NCBI GenBank assembly: GCA_039105265.1
Contig: JAPFFF010000020.1
Location: 1,257,001-1,321,000, forward strand
DNA length: 64,000 nucleotides
Direction: 5' to 3'
Source of the DNA: Tritrichomonas musculus
Lineage: Eukaryota > Parabasalia > Tritrichomonadida > Tritrichomonadidae
In this document: piece by piece, positions 60,177-64,000 of the stretch
Layout of the letters: each line of letters opens with the position of its first letter
Numbering within the stretch: position 1 is the first letter of the stretch
The notes under the pieces: generated by a model
The model's input: only the letters and a program-made list of their open reading frames with translations
What the model was told of the DNA's origin: nothing
Databases searched by the model: none
Position numbers and translations under genes: made by a program

Positions 60177-60242
60177 GGTGAAATCATCGGCGCAGTTAGG
60201 TCTGGGCGACCGTTAAGGGCGCACAGCCTAACGTATACTACT
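60177..60242 (-). repeat. Right terminal inverted repeat of Polinton B (66 bp)
   Basis: Exact reverse complement of 34292-34357, ending CCTAACGTATACTACT. Immediately to the right, capsid coding sequence of element C resumes. Confidence 0.95.
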
Positions 60243-60249
60243 AGATGAG

Positions 60250-60507
60250 TTGTATAGTTTTGAGTGTACATCATTCTTCATTGGATTACCAACAGAAACC
60301 GATAACACATTCCAACAAGGTCAAACTACTAATACTCCAATTACATATGAAATCGTATGTGATCTACCTAATAATTATTATGCTCAGAATAACTCAACTC
60401 CACCATTAATGGGTATATTACAAGATACAGTTATATCCATTCATGTTCAACCTAATGGAATGCCACCTGTTGTTGAGATCGGCCAATATGATGTCACGAG
60501 TCGATAA
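60250..60507 (+). pseudogene. MCP: Major capsid protein of Polinton C, C-terminal part
   Basis: TSFFIGLPTETDNTFQQGQT, then PPLMGILQDTVISIHVQPNG and MPPVVEIGQYDVTSR, match the end of the B capsid protein. It is the far side of the capsid gene interrupted by Polinton B. Fossil. Confidence 0.85.
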
Positions 60508-60559
60508 ATCAAATTAATGTCAAACTAAATTTAATATATTTTTTTAATCCTAAATTCAA

Positions 60560-61123
60560 ATGTCAGTTCAAGAACAATCAAATTGGGAGATTCTAAAGGT
60601 AGACAATGATTATGAAATCTGTACCGAATACCCATATCAAATAAGGCGACGATCAAATGGATACATCATTTCTGAGTTTGAGCATCAGAGATCTAAATAC
60701 ATTCAAGTCAAGCTCAATGGCAAATTACATTACAAGCATAAAATCATAGCTTTACAATGGATTGAGAATGATGATCCCGAGAATAAAGTTGAGGTTGAGC
60801 ATCGAAATCGAAATAGAGCTGATTACCACATTGATAATCTGTGTTGGAAGACTCGTAGTATGAATGATTTAAATCGTACAGGTTGGGGTAAATATAAATT
60901 CGAATATGTTGATGAATTACCTATAGATGTAGTACCAATCATTTTATATAAGAATTGGGAATTTGAAGGCTATTTCATGGATCAAAATGGAGATGTATGG
61001 TTTGATAATAGCGAGCAGTATCGCAAGATCAGAGTTAGTAAAGAAAATAAAGTTAGATTATGGGACATCAATCATGTTAATCATAATATTGGTATTAAAG
61101 GTTTACGACGAGAAATCTTATAA
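60560..61123 (+). CDS. HNH endonuclease 1 of Polinton C
   Basis: 187 residues. An N-terminal NUMOD4-like part (WEILKVDNDYEICTEYPYQI, YIQVKLNGKLHYKHKIIALQ) leads to the HNH region VEVEHRNRNRADYHIDNLCW. The extra C-terminal 80 residues (LPIDVVPIILYKNWEFEGYF, MDQNGDVWFDNSE) look like a DNA-recognition module in which the WEFEGYF..QNGDVWF pattern resembles a second NUMOD-like unit. It starts 52 bases after the capsid stop on the same strand, with ATATTTTTTTAATCC upstream. Confidence 0.8.
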   Translation: MSVQEQSNWEILKVDNDYEICTEYPYQIRRRSNGYIISEFEHQRSKYIQVKLNGKLHYKHKIIALQWIENDDPENKVEVEHRNRNRADYHIDNLCWKTRSMNDLNRTGWGKYKFEYVDELPIDVVPIILYKNWEFEGYFMDQNGDVWFDNSEQYRKIRVSKENKVRLWDINHVNHNIGIKGLRREIL

Positions 61124-61147
61124 ATCATTATTTTTACCTTAATTCAA

Positions 61148-61453
61148 ATGTCAGCTCAATGGAAAACCTTAAAGTTCGATAATGATTATGAAATTTGTAA
61201 TGAATATCCATTTCCTATTCGACGAAAATATGAGTGTCATGCCATTAAAGAATGGATTCAAGGTAAATATATTGTAGTCAAGCTCAATGGTATAGTAGTT
61301 AGCAAGCACAGACTAATTGCATTTCAGTTGATTAAGAATGATGACCCTGATAATAAGACTTGTATTGAACACATTAATAAGAATTATACAGACAATCATC
61401 CTAATAATCTTAGATGGGTTGCACCAAGTCTGAATTCAATGAATTGTTCATAA
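61148..61453 (+). CDS. HNH endonuclease 2 of Polinton C
   Basis: 101 residues, a shorter relative of the gene just upstream: W(E/K).LK.DNDYEIC.EYP start, VVKLNGIVVSKHRLIAFQL and HNH region CIEHINKNYTDNHPNNLRWV. The two genes are probably a tandem duplication that diverged. It starts 24 bases after gene 1, with ATTATTTTTACC upstream. Confidence 0.78.
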   Translation: MSAQWKTLKFDNDYEICNEYPFPIRRKYECHAIKEWIQGKYIVVKLNGIVVSKHRLIAFQLIKNDDPDNKTCIEHINKNYTDNHPNNLRWVAPSLNSMNCS

Positions 61454-61715
61454 GATGTCGCGAATGGTAGAATTCTACCAGTCATATTTTTGATCTCCGA
61501 AATGCTTAAGTGCAATTTGGCACTCTAGAAATATCTATATGAAAACCTTATATTTTTGACTGTTTTGAACTCCGAAATGCTAAGAGCGGAATTCCGCTGT
61601 TAGAGAAATCTATATGAAAACCTTATATTTTTGACTGTTTTGAGCTCTAAAATGGCTTACCTCGGAAATCCGAGGTTTGAGAAATCTATATGAAAACCTT
61701 ATATTTTTGACTTAT
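61454..61715. repeat. Hairpin-repeat spacer (76-bp period, four different stems)
   Basis: Three units of about 76 bp share CTATATGAAAACCTTATATT then TTTGACTGTTTTGARCTC and (C/T)(G/A)AAATG. Each has a perfect or near-perfect hairpin at the same place, with different sequence: AGTGCAATTTGGCACT (61509-61524), AGCGGAATTCCGCT (61585-61598) and CCTCGGAAATCCGAGG (61660-61675). A fourth, GGTAGAATTCTACC, is at 61466-61479 before the first unit. Central AATT or AAAT is kept. The pairing is conserved while the bases are not, so the structure itself seems selected. Confidence 0.85.
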
Positions 61716-61825
61716 TTTTACTCCAAAAACAGATCTCAGGTTAAGAGGTTAGATCTACCCCAATTTCTACCCGAATATATAACCTATTGATATTAGCATG
61801 GAAACCCATATAATTTGATATATTA
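61716..61825 (+). repeat. Left arm of the 110-bp inverted repeat around the 342-residue gene
   Basis: TTTTACTCCAAAAACAGATC onward is the reverse complement of 63028-63137. The outer 75 bases are perfect and the inner 35 imperfect. The gene inside begins at 61971. Confidence 0.9.
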
Positions 61826-61970
61826 AGATGCTGAAAACAGTGATAAATAATTGCCTATAAATACATGGAAACATATATAATTCACATTATTTGGAGTCTT
61901 TGATAAGTGATCACAAATATGTTCAAACTAATTTTAATTTAATTTTTTATCAGCATATCATAAATATAAT

Positions 61971-62999
61971 ATGTCTACATTAATATCATGCCTCAATAGT
62001 TCGAATATAATTGATTCACATAGCGAATTTGGCTCTGCCCCTAGCATTGTTGATGATGACCAGTATCGAAATCTTATATTTGATCCATCTTTAATGATCA
62101 TTGGTACTGAGCAAATCATTGAGAAATATAATTTGAATTCTAATAATGAGCAGCTTAAAGAATGGTATGTTGAGTTATCTAAAATCAAATATCAATTGTT
62201 TAATAAGACCCTTGATACCAAATGCAATATAGATCGAAATACTAAATGGATCGCAGATGCTGTCAATGTATTTGATTCATTACCGCCTTTATTAGCATTC
62301 TCGAAATCTAAGCCAGTTATACCTGAATTTGATGAAATACTAGTTGAGTCGACTGATACAGCTGAGCTCAAGAAATTCATTCGCAAAGTCAATTATGAAA
62401 TGCTAGGATATCACTGTAATCATAAGGTGATGAATGAGCAATGCGATCAGGTATTTAAGCACATAGCTGACATATATCACAGTAAAGAATATATTGAATA
62501 TGAATCATTCATTGATAAAATCGCGAAATTTATTTACGAAGTCAGAGAATCCGATAAATATAATAAAGCTTATAAATCATTCGATAATCTGCAATTACCT
62601 ATAGTCAGTCAAATTAAGCATATGATTGATAATATAATTCAGATAAATGGTTCGATCACTGCATATAATGCTAAGACTAATCCTGAGTGTAGTAAATGTA
62701 AGTCAGCTGTCCGCAAATATGAATATTCTCTACGCGAGATTACTCGAATGAGAGCAGAGATTAAATCATTACATCAAGAAATTAAGTCATCGCCAGCCGA
62801 TTCGAAATATGATATATATAAATTCATTTCAAAGAATTATTCCAATATTGATAGAGTCCCATTGCGAGATGTTAAAGATCGATATAAGCAAGAATTCAAT
62901 ATCAGTCTGACATTTGATAAGCTTACTAATTTGATCGAGGGTACTAAGTTATTCAAGATTTCGAATACACATAATGTCAAATATATGGTTCGCTTATAA
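61971..62999 (+). CDS. Unknown 342-residue protein framed by inverted repeats (element C)
   Basis: Not recognised. Residues 1-220 are helical (EQLKEWYVELSKIKYQLFNK, KWIADAVNVFDSLPPLLAFS). A CSKCKS pair near residue 244 is followed by a coiled coil (YEYSLREITRMRAEIKSLHQ). The last 75 residues (YDIYKFISKNYSNIDRVPLR, DRYKQEFNISLTFDKLTNLI) look like a helical DNA-binding domain and resemble in pattern the end of the 139-residue protein of B and virus N-terminal/primase-associated winged-helix domains. Upstream is ATATCATAAATATAAT without a clear Initiator. Inverted repeats of 110 bp flank it at 146 and 29 bases. A small independent transposon or a regulated cassette are the alternatives. Confidence 0.6.
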   Translation: MSTLISCLNSSNIIDSHSEFGSAPSIVDDDQYRNLIFDPSLMIIGTEQIIEKYNLNSNNEQLKEWYVELSKIKYQLFNKTLDTKCNIDRNTKWIADAVNVFDSLPPLLAFSKSKPVIPEFDEILVESTDTAELKKFIRKVNYEMLGYHCNHKVMNEQCDQVFKHIADIYHSKEYIEYESFIDKIAKFIYEVRESDKYNKAYKSFDNLQLPIVSQIKHMIDNIIQINGSITAYNAKTNPECSKCKSAVRKYEYSLREITRMRAEIKSLHQEIKSSPADSKYDIYKFISKNYSNIDRVPLRDVKDRYKQEFNISLTFDKLTNLIEGTKLFKISNTHNVKYMVRL

Positions 63000-63027
63000 G
63001 CAATTCATTGATTGTATTTTTGTTTCA

Positions 63028-63137
63028 TAATATATCAAATTATATGTGTTTTCGATATGAAATCAATAGGTTATATATTCGGGTAGAAATTGGGGTAGAT
63101 CTAACCTCTTAACCTGAGATCTGTTTTTGGAGTAAAA
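63028..63137 (-). repeat. Right arm of the 110-bp inverted repeat
   Basis: GGTTATATATTCGGGTAGAA to TTTTTGGAGTAAAA is the reverse complement of the left arm. The stretch 63138-63221 that follows contains the T-rich promoter region of the next gene (TTCACATTATATTTTTATTT). Confidence 0.9.
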
Positions 63138-63221
63138 CTAAGCTGTTTTAATAAGTATTATGTTCCAAATAATCAAACCAGTTTATTCACATTATATTTT
63201 TATTTTTTAATTCAATCAAAA

Positions 63222-63488
63222 ATGTCTAGCAATCAAATTGATATAGAATTGTTTAATGAGACAGATGTAATCAAATCATTGAAATCCAAATGTGTTGAAT
63301 CTGAGCCAGCTGAATCCTCAGTCAAAGCAAAGTCTACACGAGGTCGTAAGAGAAAATACCAATCCGATGAAGAGCGAATATTAGCTCGCCGAGCTCAGCA
63401 AAAAGCCTATCGCGAGCGAAAAAAAATAGAATTAGCTGAATTGAGGGCTCTTAAAGCCAAATTGGATGCTGAAAATAAGACTCAATGA
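63222..63488 (+). CDS. bZIP-like protein of Polinton C (short type)
   Basis: 88 residues. The start IELFNETDVIKSLKSK matches the short bZIP-like protein of B. The basic region TRGRKRKYQSDEERILARRA, then QQKAYRERKKIELAELRALK, resembles Yap/Pap1 factors, with leucines spaced for a short zipper (LAELRALKAKL). It is convergent with the minor capsid gene and ends 8 bases before it. In B the same type of gene is next to the AP-1-like array; no such array is seen here in the window. Confidence 0.7.
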   Translation: MSSNQIDIELFNETDVIKSLKSKCVESEPAESSVKAKSTRGRKRKYQSDEERILARRAQQKAYRERKKIELAELRALKAKLDAENKTQ

Positions 63489-63496
63489 TAAGTATA

Positions 63497-64000
63497 TTAA
63501 TTAAGTTTTATTTTTGGATTCTCTGTTGGTTTAACCTTAATGGTGATGAACATAGGACTCATTAACGGTACTGGTTGATATTGAAAATCAACGAGTTCCA
63601 ACTCAATTTGTTTAAATGAATCAATGTTAACTATATTTTTGATGGGCTTGCCGTATGTTTCGAAATTCTGAATAATCGGAATATCTTTACCAATCAAATA
63701 ATCAATGCTAGCAATGACTGATGGCGTGTATTCCACATCGCCTATATTGGATTGAATAGCTTGACCTTGTTTCGATACGAGATATAGTTTGTTAGCATAA
63801 TCGATTATAGGTTTCTCACTATAAAATGGTACATTTATTGGATATTCTTCGTTGAGCTTTATGTTATACAATCCAGTTATCAAGGCAAGTCGATGTGATA
63901 TTTTTGTAAATCGAAATCCATTGACTAATGGTGTAAATTCTAGCTTACCTGCTAGAGTCCATTGTACATTAAAACACTGATGATTGCCGTAATCTAATAA
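63497..64000 (-). CDS. mCP: Candidate minor capsid protein of Polinton C (runs off the window)
   Basis: The reading frame is open from 63497 to the window edge. It matches the 245-residue protein of B: SHRLALITGLYN, NKLYLVSKQGQAIQSNIGDV, EYTPSVI and the end LVDFQYQPVPLMSPMFITIK. The start is beyond 64000. The C-terminal half is the best conserved part, as expected of a jelly-roll virion protein, although the fold is an inference. Confidence 0.65.
   Translation of the reverse strand, partial: LLDYGNHQCFNVQWTLAGKLEFTPLVNGFRFTKISHRLALITGLYNIKLNEEYPINVPFYSEKPIIDYANKLYLVSKQGQAIQSNIGDVEYTPSVIASIDYLIGKDIPIIQNFETYGKPIKNIVNIDSFKQIELELVDFQYQPVPLMSPMFITIKVKPTENPKIKLN

Larger units (their letters stand above)
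34292..60242. mobile_element. Polinton/Maverick B (25.95 kb, looks whole)
   Basis: It is bounded by 66-bp terminal inverted repeats that begin AGTAGTATACGTTAGGCTGT. It encodes about 22 genes, including PolB, integrase, packaging ATPase, cysteine protease, major and candidate minor capsid proteins and an SF3 helicase, all as long open frames. It is inserted within the capsid gene of Polinton C, so it is younger than C. No matching 6-bp target duplication is visible at the two ends (TCATTC at the left, AGATGA at the right). The TIRs are clearly more GC-rich than the interior. Treated as a fossil copy; activity cannot be judged from sequence. Confidence 0.93.
60243..64000. mobile_element. Polinton C, right portion (continues past the window)
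   Basis: It resumes with the C-terminal part of the capsid gene. Two HNH genes, a hairpin-repeat spacer, a 342-residue gene inside a 110-bp inverted repeat, a short bZIP-like gene and the minor capsid gene running off the edge follow. No terminal repeat is seen, so the element extends beyond 64000. Confidence 0.85.

Overview
The window looks like genomic DNA of Trichomonas vaginalis or a close parabasalid. It is AT-rich and shows no obvious introns. It carries the DUF3447/ankyrin family that is hugely expanded in that parasite. Many start codons have a TCA(C/T)(A/T)-type Initiator 5-25 bases upstream, which is the trichomonad core promoter. More than half of the window is Polinton/Maverick DNA. 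No tRNA, rRNA or CRISPR array was seen.

Layout. (1) 1-8.5 kb: host repeats. Two broken DUF3447 gene pieces meet head to head (1-453 minus, about 455-1443 plus). They stop at a 39-base T run, after which a segment begins that contains a PAS-like fragment, about ten 186-bp ankyrin-derived repeats and one DUF3447 gene (4629-5807). AT-rich DNA with an inverted-repeat mini-element follows. (2) 8.5-16.9 kb: a three-level nest. A small element with TA-flanked AGGGCGTACGTCC ends (about 8536-16910) holds Polinton fossil A (8643-16651, 283-bp inverted repeats, broken PolB). A 1.4-kb AT-rich non-autonomous element (8750-10161) sits in A's left repeat with a perfect CAATTG duplication. (3) 16.9-26.28 kb: a 23-bp minisatellite, then a second nearly identical copy of the segment from 1483, in which the ankyrin array has grown from about 10 to about 30 units and the DUF3447 copy is cut off at 26283. 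(4) 26.28-34.29 and 60.24-64.0 kb: Polinton C, broken and partial, running off the right edge. (5) 34292-60242: Polinton B, which looks whole. It is inserted in the capsid gene of C and is bounded by 66-bp inverted repeats.

How the genes fit together. B has the full Polinton kit: protein-primed type DNA polymerase B, superfamily 3 helicase, retroviral-type integrase, adenovirus-type cysteine protease, FtsK/HerA-like packaging ATPase, double-jelly-roll major capsid protein and a candidate minor capsid protein. It also has a 2200-residue membrane-spanning protein and several small conserved structural proteins. In addition it carries a bZIP-like protein, an HNH nuclease, a small Rep-like HUH nuclease and a piece of a host Pmp-like surface protein. 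C carries relatives of the structural block, two HNH proteins and two bZIP-like proteins. A keeps PolB, a bZIP-like protein and two unknown proteins.

Most interesting signals: an array of 11 ATGAATCAT (near AP-1) sites beside the bZIP gene of B; two start-site classes in B (Initiator on replication genes, T-rich motif without Initiator on virion genes); a family of hairpins in C whose stems differ in sequence but keep pairing; a 110-bp inverted repeat around one gene of C; and the Rep-like gene at the end of a PolB element.
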